Below are positions 16,690 to 26,980 of a stretch of 64,000 nt of DNA, in pieces (position 1 is the stretch's first letter; each line of letters opens with the position of its first letter). The stretch spans positions 558,001 through 622,000 of the forward strand of contig CBDCHP010000011.1 of assembly GCA_965217265.1 (NCBI GenBank), given 5' to 3'. Below the pieces are notes generated by a model, which had not been told where the DNA came from, did no database searches, and saw only the letters and a program-made list of their open reading frames with translations. The translations under genes were made by a program, and so were the position numbers. This DNA comes from JAGRGG01 sp965217265 (lineage in GTDB: Bacteria; Pseudomonadota; Alphaproteobacteria; Geminicoccales; Geminicoccaceae).

Positions 16690-17964
16690 ATGAGCGACAA
16701 GACCTACGGCTTCGAGACGCTCGCGATCCACGCCGGTGCCGAGCCCGACCCGGCGACGGGTGCGCGCGCGACGCCGATCTACCAGACGACGTCCTACGTC
16801 TTCGACGACGTCGATCACGCGGCCTCGCTCTTCAACCTGCAGCAGTTCGGCAACATCTACACCCGGCTCACCAACCCGACCGTCTCGGTCCTGGAGAGCC
16901 GAGTCGCCGCCCTGGAGGGGGGCGTCGGCGCCTGCTGCACGGCGTCCGGCCACGCGGCGCAGTTCTTGACCTTCTTGAACCTGATGCGGCCGGGCGACAA
17001 CGTCGTGGCGTCGAGCAAGCTCTACGGCGGCTCGATCGCGCAGATGCGCCACACCTTCCCGAACTTCGGCTGGGAGGCGAAGTTCGTCGATCCGCGCGAC
17101 CCGGCGGCGTTCGAGGCGGCGATCGACGATCGCACCCGCGCCGTCTTCATCGAGAGCGCGTCCAACCCGGACGGCATCGTCGCCGACCTGGAGACGATCG
17201 CCGACATCGCCCACGCGGGCGGCGTGCCGCTCATCGTCGACAATACCCTGCCCACGCCCGCCCTCTGTAACCCGCTCAAGTGGGGCGCGGACATCGTCTG
17301 CCACTCGATGACGAAATACATCGGCGGCCAGGGCAACTCGGTCGGCGGCGCCATCGTCGACGGCGGCACGTTCGACTGGGCGGCCTCGGGCAAGTTCCCG
17401 CTGATGACCGAGCCGAGCGAGGCCTATCACGGCCTCAAGTTCTACGAGACCTTCGGCAGCTTGGCGCTCACGGTGCGCAACAAGGCGATCGGCCTTCGCG
17501 ACATCGGCCCGCCGCTGTCGCCGTTCAACGCCTTCTTGATCCTGCAAGGCGTCGAGACCCTGCCGCTGCGCATGGCGCGCCACGTCGAGAACGCCGACAA
17601 GACGGCGGCCTGGCTGATGGAGCACCCGAAGGTCGCCTGGGTCTCGTACGGCCGGCTGCCGCAGAACCGCAGCGAGCACACGCAAAAATACTGCCCGAAC
17701 GGCCTCGGCAGCGTCTTCACCTTCGGCGTCAAAGGCGGCTACGACACCGGCGTCAAGGTGGTCGATTCCTGCAACCTGATCAGCCACGTCGCCAACATCG
17801 GTGACACCCGCACGCTCATCATCCACCCGGCCTCGACGACGCACCGGCAACTGTCCGAGGCCGAGCAGGAAGCGGCCGGCGCCGGGCCGGACACGGTCAG
17901 GCTCTCGATCGGCATCGAGCACATCGACGATATCATCGCCGACCTCGATCAGGCGTTGGGGTAG
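16690..17964 (+). CDS. metY: O-acetylhomoserine aminocarboxypropyltransferase (sulfhydrylase)
   Basis: A 424-residue Cys/Met-metabolism PLP enzyme that makes homocysteine (or methionine) from O-acetylhomoserine and sulfide (or methanethiol). It shows FETLAIHAGAEPDPATGAR, YQTTSYVF, YTRLTNPT and the PLP lysine 209 in CHSMTKYIGGQGNSVGG, and ends in SIGIEHIDDIIADLDQAL. The length and the long central TGVKVVDSCNLISHVANIGD segment place it in the MetY group rather than MetB/MetZ. The start is the ATG after ggagacgcgccc. I looked for a SAM-II riboswitch upstream and found no matching core. It ends at repeat R2. Confidence 0.94.
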   Translation: MSDKTYGFETLAIHAGAEPDPATGARATPIYQTTSYVFDDVDHAASLFNLQQFGNIYTRLTNPTVSVLESRVAALEGGVGACCTASGHAAQFLTFLNLMRPGDNVVASSKLYGGSIAQMRHTFPNFGWEAKFVDPRDPAAFEAAIDDRTRAVFIESASNPDGIVADLETIADIAHAGGVPLIVDNTLPTPALCNPLKWGADIVCHSMTKYIGGQGNSVGGAIVDGGTFDWAASGKFPLMTEPSEAYHGLKFYETFGSLALTVRNKAIGLRDIGPPLSPFNAFLILQGVETLPLRMARHVENADKTAAWLMEHPKVAWVSYGRLPQNRSEHTQKYCPNGLGSVFTFGVKGGYDTGVKVVDSCNLISHVANIGDTRTLIIHPASTTHRQLSEAEQEAAGAGPDTVRLSIGIEHIDDIIADLDQALG

Positions 17965-17968
17965 AAAG

Positions 17969-18119
17969 AGAACGCTTGCGCGTGCGCTGCCGCGCGGGCT
18001 TTTTCCTTCCTTTTTTGTCTTTGTCCGAGGACGGCCTTCGGCATTGCGGCCGGTCTCCTACGTTAACACTTGCAAAAAGAAAGAAGAAAAAGCTCCGCGC
18101 AGCGGACGCGCAAGCGTTC
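17969..18119. repeat. R2, long palindromic repeat copy 2
   Basis: A 151 bp copy starting 4 bases after the metY stop. The left arm begins gagaacgcttgcgcgtgcgc and is followed by a GC segment and a T-rich run. The core has gtccgagg and cgttaacac, then an A-rich run and the right arm ending gcgcaagcgttc. The core is in the same orientation as R1, R3 and R4. Confidence 0.85.
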
Positions 18120-18194
18120 ATCGCGTCCGGCTGGCAAGCCGACGGGGCTTCCCCATATATTAGGTCGTGGTATCGGCAGGAGGGATGATGCGCG

Positions 18195-18275
18195 ATGGAT
18201 GGACCGCTTCGACCGCTCGGCTTGACGTTGCTGACCGTGCTCACGGTCGTCCTGGCCTTCGCGGCGGCGTTTTGA
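18195..18275 (+). CDS. Possible 26-residue membrane peptide upstream of xpaC
   Basis: A short frame encoding MDGPLRPLGL followed by a fully hydrophobic tail. A Shine-Dalgarno (ggaggg) lies 10 bases upstream, and its TGA stop overlaps the ATG of the next gene (TGATG), a common form of translational coupling. It could be a real small membrane protein or a leader whose translation feeds xpaC. It is too short to recognise. Confidence 0.4.
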   Translation: MDGPLRPLGLTLLTVLTVVLAFAAAF

Positions 18276-19147
18276 TGCAAGAGGGCTTGAGCCGTTTTGC
18301 CCGACGGATCGGCAGCCGGGCCGAGCCGACGACGCTCGCCCCTTCGGCGCGCCGCCCTTGGTGGCTGCGCGTGCTGCAGCCCTTGTTCACCCTGCCGTTC
18401 CTCTCGGGCCTCCTGACCGGCGATCCCTTGACGGCCCTGGGTGCCGTCATCGCCTTCGTCGCCTTTCGCATCGCCGATGGGCGGATGCAGCGCGGCTTCG
18501 CGCAAGAAGAAGCCTACGCCGCCCGCGATATCGCCGAGGCCCCTCCCCCCTTGAAGCTGCAGGCGTCGGGCATCGTCGGGCTCGGTCTGCTGGCGTTGGC
18601 GCTGTTCAGCGGTCAGGGGATCGGCATGACGCTGGCGTACGGGCTGCTCGGCACGCTGGCCTCGATCCTCGCCTACGGCCTCGACCCTTGGCACGACAAG
18701 GGCCCGGCCGAGACGTTGCGCCAAGCCGGGATGAGCGCGTCGGAAGTCGTCGGCGTCCTGCGCGAGGCGCGCGCCAAGGTGGCGGCGATCCGCGCCGACG
18801 CGCAAGGGATCGCCGGGCTCGAACTGAAACGGCACCTGAACCTCATCGCGTCGCGCGCCGACGTGATCTTGGACCAGTTGGAGCGCGGTCCGAAGGACAT
18901 GCGCCGCGCGAGGCGCTTTCTCGTCACCTACCTCGACGGCACGCGCGACGTGGTGGCGAAGTACCGCGAGCAGCAGCACGACGTCGCCGGCACCGAACTG
19001 GCGCGCAATTTTCGCGAGGTCCTGCACACGGTCGAGCAGGTATTCGAGCAGCAGGAGCGCGAGCTGAAGACCAAGGACACGCTCGACCTCGAAGTCGAGA
19101 TCGACGCGCTGCGGGCGCAGATGGGGCGCGAGGGGGTGGATCGATGA
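18275..19147 (+). CDS. xpaC: XpaC-like 5-bromo-4-chloroindolyl phosphate hydrolysis family protein
   Basis: A 290-residue protein with two or three hydrophobic segments (about residues 30-65 and 95-125) and a cytoplasmic helical C-terminal half rich in charged residues (from GPAETLRQAGMSASEVV). This is the XpaC family layout. XpaC is nearly always next to telA, as here, where the stop overlaps the telA start (ATGA). The pair is linked to membrane or cell-envelope stress; the enzymatic name is historical. The start at MQEGLSRFARR is chosen because of the coupled upstream frame; an in-frame GTG at 18167 is possible. Confidence 0.8.
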   Translation: MQEGLSRFARRIGSRAEPTTLAPSARRPWWLRVLQPLFTLPFLSGLLTGDPLTALGAVIAFVAFRIADGRMQRGFAQEEAYAARDIAEAPPPLKLQASGIVGLGLLALALFSGQGIGMTLAYGLLGTLASILAYGLDPWHDKGPAETLRQAGMSASEVVGVLREARAKVAAIRADAQGIAGLELKRHLNLIASRADVILDQLERGPKDMRRARRFLVTYLDGTRDVVAKYREQQHDVAGTELARNFREVLHTVEQVFEQQERELKTKDTLDLEVEIDALRAQMGREGVDR

Positions 19148-20304
19148 GCAAGACGGAGGGGGGCAAGGTGCGCACGGAACTGGCCGAACGGATCGGCACC
19201 CTCTCGGCCGAATTGCGGCGCGAGATCGACGGTCGTCTGCCGACGGCGCCCGAGCGGGCGAAGGACGTCGCCGCCGCTAACGCCGAGATCGATTTGAAGA
19301 ACCCGACCTCGGTCCTGTTCTTCGGCTCGAAGGCGCAAGACCGGCTCTCCAACCTCTCCGACGAGATGCTCGACGAGGTCAAGGGCAAGGATCTGGGTCC
19401 CGCCGGCGACGCGCTGGGCCGGATGGTGGCGACCTTGCGCGGCATCGACATCGACGCCCTCGACCCGAACGCCAAGCGCGGCTTTCTCGATCGCTTGCTC
19501 GGCACCAAGCGCAAGATCGAGGGTGTGCTCGACCAGTACGACACCGCCAAGGGGCAGGTGGACCGGATCGGCGACGATCTGGAACGGCACAAGGCCGCGC
19601 TCTTGAAGGACATCGTCCGCCTCGACAAGCTCTACGACGCCAACCTCGACCATTTTCGCGCGCTCGAAGTCTACGTCGAGGCGGGACAGGCGAAGTTGAA
19701 AGAGATGGACGAGGACCTGATCCCGACGCTCGTGCGAAAGGTCGATAGCGCCGACGACGTGGTGTTGACGCAGGAGTTGCGCGACCTGCGCGCTTTGCGC
19801 GACGACCTGGAGCGCCGGGTACACGACCTCCTCCTGACCCGGCAGGTGACGATGCAGAGCCTACCCTCGATCCGCCTCATCCAGGAGAACGACAAGGCGC
19901 TGATCGCCAGGATCACCTCGACGCTCGCCAACACGGTGCCCTTGTGGCGCCAGCAGTTGGCGCAGGCGATCACCGTCTGGCGCGCGGGCCAGGCGGCGGG
20001 CGCCGTTCGGGCCGCGACCGACCTCACCAACGAACTCCTGGTCAAGAACGCCGAGACGCTAAACCAAGTAAACCGCGACGTGCGGCGTGAGGTCGAGCGC
20101 GGCATCGTCGATATCGGCGCGGTTCGGGCCGCGAACGACAAGCTGATCCAGACGATCGAGGAAAGCTTGATGATCGCGGACGAGGGCAAGGCCCGCCGCC
20201 GCGAGGCCGAAGGCGAGTTGCAGCGGCTGGAAGCGCAGTTGAAGGAGAGCCTCGGGCGCGCCCAGGCGCGCAGCGACCTGGTTGGGGACCACCGGTCGCG
20301 CTAG
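19144..20304 (+). CDS. telA: TelA family toxic anion resistance protein
   Basis: A 386-residue soluble, almost entirely helical/coiled-coil protein of the TelA family. Typical stretches are NPTSVLFFGSKAQDRLSNLSDEML, the YDTAKGQVDRIGDDLERHKAALL region, DRVYEAN-like LDKLYDANLDHFRALEVYVEAG, and the long PSIRLIQENDKALIARI segment. TelA is tied to resistance to tellurite and to antibiotics acting on the envelope; its molecular activity is not established. It is co-transcribed with xpaC. Confidence 0.92.
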   Translation: MSKTEGGKVRTELAERIGTLSAELRREIDGRLPTAPERAKDVAAANAEIDLKNPTSVLFFGSKAQDRLSNLSDEMLDEVKGKDLGPAGDALGRMVATLRGIDIDALDPNAKRGFLDRLLGTKRKIEGVLDQYDTAKGQVDRIGDDLERHKAALLKDIVRLDKLYDANLDHFRALEVYVEAGQAKLKEMDEDLIPTLVRKVDSADDVVLTQELRDLRALRDDLERRVHDLLLTRQVTMQSLPSIRLIQENDKALIARITSTLANTVPLWRQQLAQAITVWRAGQAAGAVRAATDLTNELLVKNAETLNQVNRDVRREVERGIVDIGAVRAANDKLIQTIEESLMIADEGKARRREAEGELQRLEAQLKESLGRAQARSDLVGDHRSR

Positions 20305-20555
20305 CGTTTTTTCAAGTGAATCCGCAAAGGATACCCGTCGAACTGTTGCGACCAAACAAGCTTTCGGCCGAGAGGGTGTTGCGCGAATCACCCACGGCAC
20401 AAAACTACCTCACGGCGGGTAGCCTATAGGGAACATTCGACTTTCGAATCATTTCAACGTGTGGAAGGTATGCGCGCAAGGCAATCCCGACGTGTTGGCC
20501 GGACGACGGTTTGCGCCTTTCCTAACCGTCGACAATCTTCAGCTAAGGATCACCC

Positions 20556-21518
20556 ATGAAACGCCTCATCATCCCGCTCGTCGCCCTCGTCGCCACGCCG
20601 GCACTGGCGCAGCAGTTGCCTACCGGCACGATGTCCGGCGCGCCGATGGCAGCGGCCGTGGATGAGTACATCGTCTACTTCGGCTTCGACGAGGATACCC
20701 TCGACGCCGAGGGTCAGGCGATCGTCCAGCGCGCCGCCCAAGCCTATCAAGCCGGCGGTAACGTCACCTCGGTTCGCGTGCGCGGCTACACCGACACGAA
20801 GGGCGACAGCGACTACAACCGGCGCCTCGCCGAGCGCCGCGCCGACGCCGTGGCCAGCCAACTGGCCTCGCTCGGCGTCGATCCCAGCGTCATTCAGGTT
20901 GCCGGCTTGGGTTCGACGAACCTGCTCGTGCCGACGGCCGACGGCGTCGCCCAAGCCGGCAATCGCCGGGTCGAGATCGAGATGGAGTCGCCGCCCCCGC
21001 CGACGCCGGAACCGGTCGTCATCCGCGAGCCCGTGCCGACCCCGGTCGTCGCGCCGCCGCCGTCCGAGCCCGAGCCTGAAGAAGAGAGCGATGCTGGCCT
21101 GTTCGGCTTCAATGTTTCGCCCTTCTACGCCTACAACCTCGGCGACGGTCCGGACAACGACAAGTCAAGCCACTTGGGTGGCCTCAACCTGGGCACCACC
21201 TTCGGCCTCGGCTCGATCGCCTCGATCTCGCTCGATCAAGCCGGCTTCTACAACTTCTTGAGCGACGACGATGGCTTCGGCGGCCGGACCTCGCTCGGCA
21301 CCGACTTCAACTTCGGCGTCGGCGACGTCATCCCCTATATCGGCGCCAATATCGGCGGCATCTACGGCTCGGGCATCGAGGACGGCTTCTTCGCCGGCCC
21401 CGAGATCGGCTTGAGGCTGCCCTTCTTCAACGCCAAGGTCGGCTACGATATCCCCTTCAACCGCAGTTGGGACGAGGGCTTCGTCTCGGCCATCTTGGGC
21501 TTTGGCTTGCGCTTCTAG
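20556..21518 (+). CDS. OmpA-domain protein with C-terminal beta-barrel (swapped order)
   Basis: A 320-residue exported protein. The signal peptide ends ALA at residue 18. An OmpA/MotB peptidoglycan-binding domain comes first (about 37-145: YFGFDEDTLDAEG, RGYTDTKGDSDYN, RRLAERRADAVASQL, NRRVEIEME). A Pro/Glu linker spans about 148-180. The final 140 residues have alternating hydrophobic beta-strands with Gly-rich turns and end GFGLRF, the terminal Phe expected of an outer-membrane barrel. Usual OmpA proteins have the barrel first. The role is inferred: outer-membrane to peptidoglycan tether. A Shine-Dalgarno aaggat lies just before the ATG. Confidence 0.85.
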   Translation: MKRLIIPLVALVATPALAQQLPTGTMSGAPMAAAVDEYIVYFGFDEDTLDAEGQAIVQRAAQAYQAGGNVTSVRVRGYTDTKGDSDYNRRLAERRADAVASQLASLGVDPSVIQVAGLGSTNLLVPTADGVAQAGNRRVEIEMESPPPPTPEPVVIREPVPTPVVAPPPSEPEPEEESDAGLFGFNVSPFYAYNLGDGPDNDKSSHLGGLNLGTTFGLGSIASISLDQAGFYNFLSDDDGFGGRTSLGTDFNFGVGDVIPYIGANIGGIYGSGIEDGFFAGPEIGLRLPFFNAKVGYDIPFNRSWDEGFVSAILGFGLRF

Positions 21519-21621
21519 ACTCAAGCCATCGCGCAAAGCGCGCCGCGATACGCTATAGGAACGGGGCGGCCATCGGGTCGCCCCGTTTCGCGTTCGTGGC
21601 CGCAAGGTAGGAGAAAGCGCC

Positions 21622-22731
21622 GTGACCCTCATCGACAAGCTGTTCGGCGAGTTCATCGACGTTATCGCCTGGACCGACGACAGCCCCGACACGCTGGTCT
21701 GGCGCTTCGAGCGGCACGGCAACGAGATCAAGAACGGCGCCAAGCTCACCGTGCGCGAGGGGCAGTGCGCCGTCTTCGTCAACGAGGGCGAGATCGCCGA
21801 CGTCTTCAAGCCCGGCATGTACGCGTTGACGACGGCGAACCTGCCGATCCTCTCCACGCTCCAGGGCTGGAAGCACGGGTTTCAAAGCCCGTTCAAGGCA
21901 GAGATCTACTTCGTCTCGATGCGCCGCTTCACCGACCTCAAGTGGGGCACGCGCAACCCGGTCATGCTGCGCGACGCCGAGTTCGGCCCGGTGCGCCTGC
22001 GGGCGTTCGGCACCTACGAGATCAAGGTCGCCGATCCGGCCGAACTGATCCGTGAGGTGGTCGGCACCGACAGCCACTTCACCACCGACGAGATCGCCGA
22101 CCAGTTGCGCAACCTGATCGTCGCGCGCTTCGCCGGCGTCCTCGGCGGCTCGGGCATCCCGATCCTCGACCTCGCCGCCAACTACGAGCAATTGAGCCAG
22201 TACCTTGCCGGGCGCATCGCGCCCGAGTTCCATAATTACGGTTTGGAACTGCTGCGGCTCCTGGTCGAGAACGTGTCGCTCCCACCCGAGGTCGAGGCGG
22301 CTTTGGACCGGCGCACCTCGATGGGCATCGTCGGCGACTTGAAGCGCTACACCCAGTTCCAGGCGGCCGAGGCCATGCGCGCCGCGGCGGCGAACCCCGG
22401 CGGCGGCGAGATGGGCGCCGGCATCGGCCTTGGCATGGGTATGGGCGTGGCGCGGCAGATGGCCGACGCGTTCAGCGCCGACGCCGATACCTCTGCTCCC
22501 GCCGCGCCCCCGCCGATTCCGACAGAAGCGACGCGCTTTCACGTCGCCCGCGACGGCAAGGCGGAAGGGCCTTACGAGGTGGTCGCCTTGGAGGGACAAG
22601 CGCGCGCCGGCCGCATCGAGCCCGCGACGCTGGTCTGGCGCGAAGGCATGGCCACGTGGCGACCGGCGGGCGAGGTGGAGGCGCTGCGGCCCCTGTTCAC
22701 GGACACCCCGCCGCCGATACCGGGGGGATGA
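21622..22731 (+). CDS. SPFH-domain protein with C-terminal GYF_2 domain (YdjI-like)
   Basis: A 369-residue protein of the virion-core/YdjI-type SPFH group (COG4260-like). Residues 1-250 carry the SPFH fold (FIDVIAWTDDSPDTLVWRF, REGQCAVFVNEGEIADVFKPGMY, FGTYEIKVADPAEL). A Gly/Met-rich linker follows (about 260-285). The end is a GYF_2 domain (about 300-355: HVARDGKAEGPYEVVAL, LVWREGMATWRPAGEV). Such proteins are membrane-associated scaffolds often found with TelA and membrane-stress genes, which fits the nearby telA. The start is GTG after aggaga. Confidence 0.85.
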   Translation: MTLIDKLFGEFIDVIAWTDDSPDTLVWRFERHGNEIKNGAKLTVREGQCAVFVNEGEIADVFKPGMYALTTANLPILSTLQGWKHGFQSPFKAEIYFVSMRRFTDLKWGTRNPVMLRDAEFGPVRLRAFGTYEIKVADPAELIREVVGTDSHFTTDEIADQLRNLIVARFAGVLGGSGIPILDLAANYEQLSQYLAGRIAPEFHNYGLELLRLLVENVSLPPEVEAALDRRTSMGIVGDLKRYTQFQAAEAMRAAAANPGGGEMGAGIGLGMGMGVARQMADAFSADADTSAPAAPPPIPTEATRFHVARDGKAEGPYEVVALEGQARAGRIEPATLVWREGMATWRPAGEVEALRPLFTDTPPPIPGG

Positions 22732-22802
22732 ACAACGCCCGAACAACTTGAATCGGCACACTTTCTTGCCACAAAGCCGGCTCGGCTCTGCTTGAAAAGG
22801 CC

Positions 22803-23564
22803 CTAGCGCAGCACCTCGATCGGGCCTTGCGCCCGGCCGTGGATGAACTGCTCGATGTAGGGGTTGCCGCTCGCGTCGATCGCCTCGGTCTCGCCCTCCC
22901 AGATGATCTTGCCCTCGAAGATCATCGCCACCCGGTCGGCGATCTTGCGCACGCTCGCCATGTCGTGCGTGATCGAGACGGCGGTGGCGCCCAGTTCCCG
23001 CGTCGCCGAGCGGATCAGGTCGTTGATGACGTCGGCCATGATCGGGTCGAGACCGGTCGTCGGCTCGTCGAAGAAGATGATTTCGGGCCTCGTCGCGATC
23101 GCGCGGGCGAGGCCGACCCGCTTTTGCATGCCGCCCGAGATCTCCGAGGGGAAGAGGTCGGCCACTTCGGAGGGGAGGCCGACTTTGCCCAGGACCTCGA
23201 TCGCCCTGTTACGGGCCTCGTCGTGCCCGACGTCGCGCCCGGCGAGCAGGCCGAAGGCGACGTTGTGCCAGACCGGCAGGCTGTCGAACAGGGCGGCACC
23301 CTGAAACAGCATACCGATCTTCGCACGCAGGGCTTCGAGGTCGGCGCCCGAGCGGCCGACGACCTCCTCGCCGTCCACCTTGATCGAGCCGGCGTCGGGC
23401 CTGATGATGCCGAGGATGCACTTCAAGAGCACCGACTTGCCGCTGCCCGAGCCGCCGATGATGACGGTCGAGCACCCTTCCGGCACGTCGAGGTCGACCC
23501 CGCGCAGCACACGCTTCGACCCGAACGCCTTTTCTAGGCCGCGGATGACGATCTTCGGGTTCAT
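22803..23564 (-). CDS. mlaF: MlaF-type ABC transporter ATPase
   Basis: A 253-residue ABC ATPase. Walker A is GGSGSGKS (about residue 37), the signature is SGGMQKRVGLARAIA (the form typical of MlaF/Mkl phospholipid transport ATPases), Walker B is IIFFDEPTTGLDP, and the H-loop is ITHDM. It powers lipid movement between the inner and outer membranes with MlaE. The start is ATG, 8 bases after the end of mlaE. The substrate-binding MCE protein (MlaD) does not follow here. Confidence 0.93.
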   Translation of the reverse strand: MNPKIVIRGLEKAFGSKRVLRGVDLDVPEGCSTVIIGGSGSGKSVLLKCILGIIRPDAGSIKVDGEEVVGRSGADLEALRAKIGMLFQGAALFDSLPVWHNVAFGLLAGRDVGHDEARNRAIEVLGKVGLPSEVADLFPSEISGGMQKRVGLARAIATRPEIIFFDEPTTGLDPIMADVINDLIRSATRELGATAVSITHDMASVRKIADRVAMIFEGKIIWEGETEAIDASGNPYIEQFIHGRAQGPIEVLR

Positions 23565-23572
23565 GTGAAGCC

Positions 23573-24349
23573 TTACTGGCTGAAGAAGATTTCGGTGACG
23601 GCGTAGTTCGAGACGAGGATCATGATCGAGGCCGCGACGACGGCGAGCGTCGTTGCGGCACCGACCCCCTGCGCGCCGCGCCCCGAGGTGTAGCCCTGAT
23701 AGCAGCCCATCAGCGTGATGATGAAGCCGAACACGCCCGCCTTGACGAGCCCCGACACGACGTCGGACATTTCGAGGAACTCCAGCGTCCGCCCGATCCA
23801 AGCGCTCGCCGGGACGCCGAGCTTGTAGACCCCGATGATGAGCCCGCCCATGACCCCGATGATGTCGGCGACCAGGACGAGGAGCGGCAGCGACAAGACC
23901 CCGGCCATCACGCGCGGGAAGACGAGGTAGCGGTAGGGGTCGGTCCTCAGCGTCGAGAGCGCGTCGATCTGCTCAGTGACGCGCATCGTGCCGATCTCGG
24001 CCGCCATCGAGGCGCCGACGCGCCCGGCCACCATCAAGCCGGCGAGCACCGGCCCGAGCTCGCGCGTCATCGAGATGACGACGATGGTGGGAATGGCGCT
24101 CTCGGCCGAGAAGCGCGAGAAACCGGTGAAGCTCTGCAGCGCCAGCACCATGCCGGTGAAGATCGCGGTCAGGCCCACGACCGGCAGCGAATAGAAGCCG
24201 ATCTCCATGAGCATGCGGCCGAACTGGCGCGGGTAGTAGGGGCCGCGCAGCCCGTGCGTCAGGGCACGAAAGGCGAACAGCGTGATGGCGCCCACGGTGT
24301 CGCAGGCGCCGAGCACGCCGTGGCCGATCGGCCGAAGAGGATTGATCAA
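23573..24349 (-). CDS. mlaE: MlaE-type ABC transporter permease
   Basis: A 258-residue inner-membrane permease of the MlaE/YrbE family with about five or six membrane segments. Hallmarks are FYSLPVVGLTAIFTGMVLALQ, ITRELGP-like MTRELGPVLAGLMVAGRVGA, AAEIGTMRVTEQIDAL and the YQGYTSGRGAQGVG cytoplasmic loop. The TTG start overlaps the alr stop by four bases (TTGA). It pairs with the following mlaF gene. Confidence 0.93.
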   Translation of the reverse strand: MINPLRPIGHGVLGACDTVGAITLFAFRALTHGLRGPYYPRQFGRMLMEIGFYSLPVVGLTAIFTGMVLALQSFTGFSRFSAESAIPTIVVISMTRELGPVLAGLMVAGRVGASMAAEIGTMRVTEQIDALSTLRTDPYRYLVFPRVMAGVLSLPLLVLVADIIGVMGGLIIGVYKLGVPASAWIGRTLEFLEMSDVVSGLVKAGVFGFIITLMGCYQGYTSGRGAQGVGAATTLAVVAASIMILVSNYAVTEIFFSQ

Positions 24350-25437
24350 GCGGACTTGCCTTCCACGTACACACGCTCCACGCGCGGCCCGATGCGGGTG
24401 AGGACCTCGTAGGCGATCGTCTCGGCCGCCAGCGCCAGCCGATCGACGCCGTCGGGACCGAAGATCGCCTCGGCCCGGATCCCGGGCCCGACACCCTCGA
24501 CGCCGGTGACGTCGAGGCCGATTAGGTCCATCGACACCCGGCCCACGACCGGCACCTCGCGGCCCGCCACCCTAGCTATGGCACGATTGCCGGCGGCGCG
24601 GGGGTAGCCGTCGGCATAACCTAAACCCAAGGTAGCGATCACTGCCCCGGCCGGGGCCGCGTAGGTCGCGCCGTAGCCGACCGTCGCCGGCACGTCAAGC
24701 TTGTGGACTTGCAAAATGGGGGCCGTCAGCCGCACGACCGGGCGCATCGGGTTTGCTCGTCCCGGCGTCGGATTGCCGCCGTAGAGGGCGATGCCGGGCC
24801 GACACAGGGCCAAGGTGTAGGGAGCGCCCTTGAAGGTGCCGGCCGAGTTGGCGAGGCTGAGCGGCACGCCCGGCAGGCGCAGCGCCGCCGCCAGGAGCCG
24901 GGCGCGCTGCGCCTCGCTCAGAGCCGCGTCGTCCTCGGCCGCGGCCAAGTGCGACATGAGGTAGAGCGGCCGCACCGCTTGCAGCGCCTCGGCGTCGAAG
25001 ACGACGAGGTCGTTCGGCTTGAAGCCGAGCCGGGTCATGCCGGTGTCGACGTGGACGACGGCCTCGAGCCGCCGGCCGGCGCGATCGGCCGCCCCCATCC
25101 AGGTGTCGAGGTCGTCCGGCGCGTTCAAGACCGGCACGACGCCGGCGGCGGCGAGGTCGTCCGCCGCGAACGGGACACCCTCTAGCACCAGGATGCGCGG
25201 TGTCGGTCCCAAATCCGCTCGAAGGGCCAGCGCCTCCTCGGCACGGGCGACGTAGAAGGTACGGCAGCCCTCGGCACCGAGCGTTCGCGCCACGCGTGTC
25301 GTGCCGAGGCCGTAGCCGTTCGCCTTGACCACGCCCGCGACTTCGGCGCCGGCGGCCTCGGCGCACAAGCGCCGGTAGTTCCAGCGCAGGGCGGCGAGGT
25401 CGATCTCCAGGTGCGGCCGGGCGTCGCGCGCGCTCAA
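24346..25437 (-). CDS. alr: Alanine racemase
   Basis: A 363-residue PLP enzyme making D-alanine for peptidoglycan. The PLP lysine is Lys38 in VVKANGYGLG. The second half carries the catalytic tyrosine in VGYGATYAAP and the substrate-binding GRVSMDLIGLDVT motif. The start chosen is TTG preceded by GAGGAGGGG at ideal spacing; a longer open frame to 25479 begins at another TTG without a ribosome-binding site and would overlap dnaB. The gene follows dnaB by 10 bases, as in many alphaproteobacteria. Confidence 0.93.
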   Translation of the reverse strand: MSARDARPHLEIDLAALRWNYRRLCAEAAGAEVAGVVKANGYGLGTTRVARTLGAEGCRTFYVARAEEALALRADLGPTPRILVLEGVPFAADDLAAAGVVPVLNAPDDLDTWMGAADRAGRRLEAVVHVDTGMTRLGFKPNDLVVFDAEALQAVRPLYLMSHLAAAEDDAALSEAQRARLLAAALRLPGVPLSLANSAGTFKGAPYTLALCRPGIALYGGNPTPGRANPMRPVVRLTAPILQVHKLDVPATVGYGATYAAPAGAVIATLGLGYADGYPRAAGNRAIARVAGREVPVVGRVSMDLIGLDVTGVEGVGPGIRAEAIFGPDGVDRLALAAETIAYEVLTRIGPRVERVYVEGKSA

Positions 25438-25447
25438 GGGCCCCTCC

Positions 25448-26980
<1,533 letters not shown>

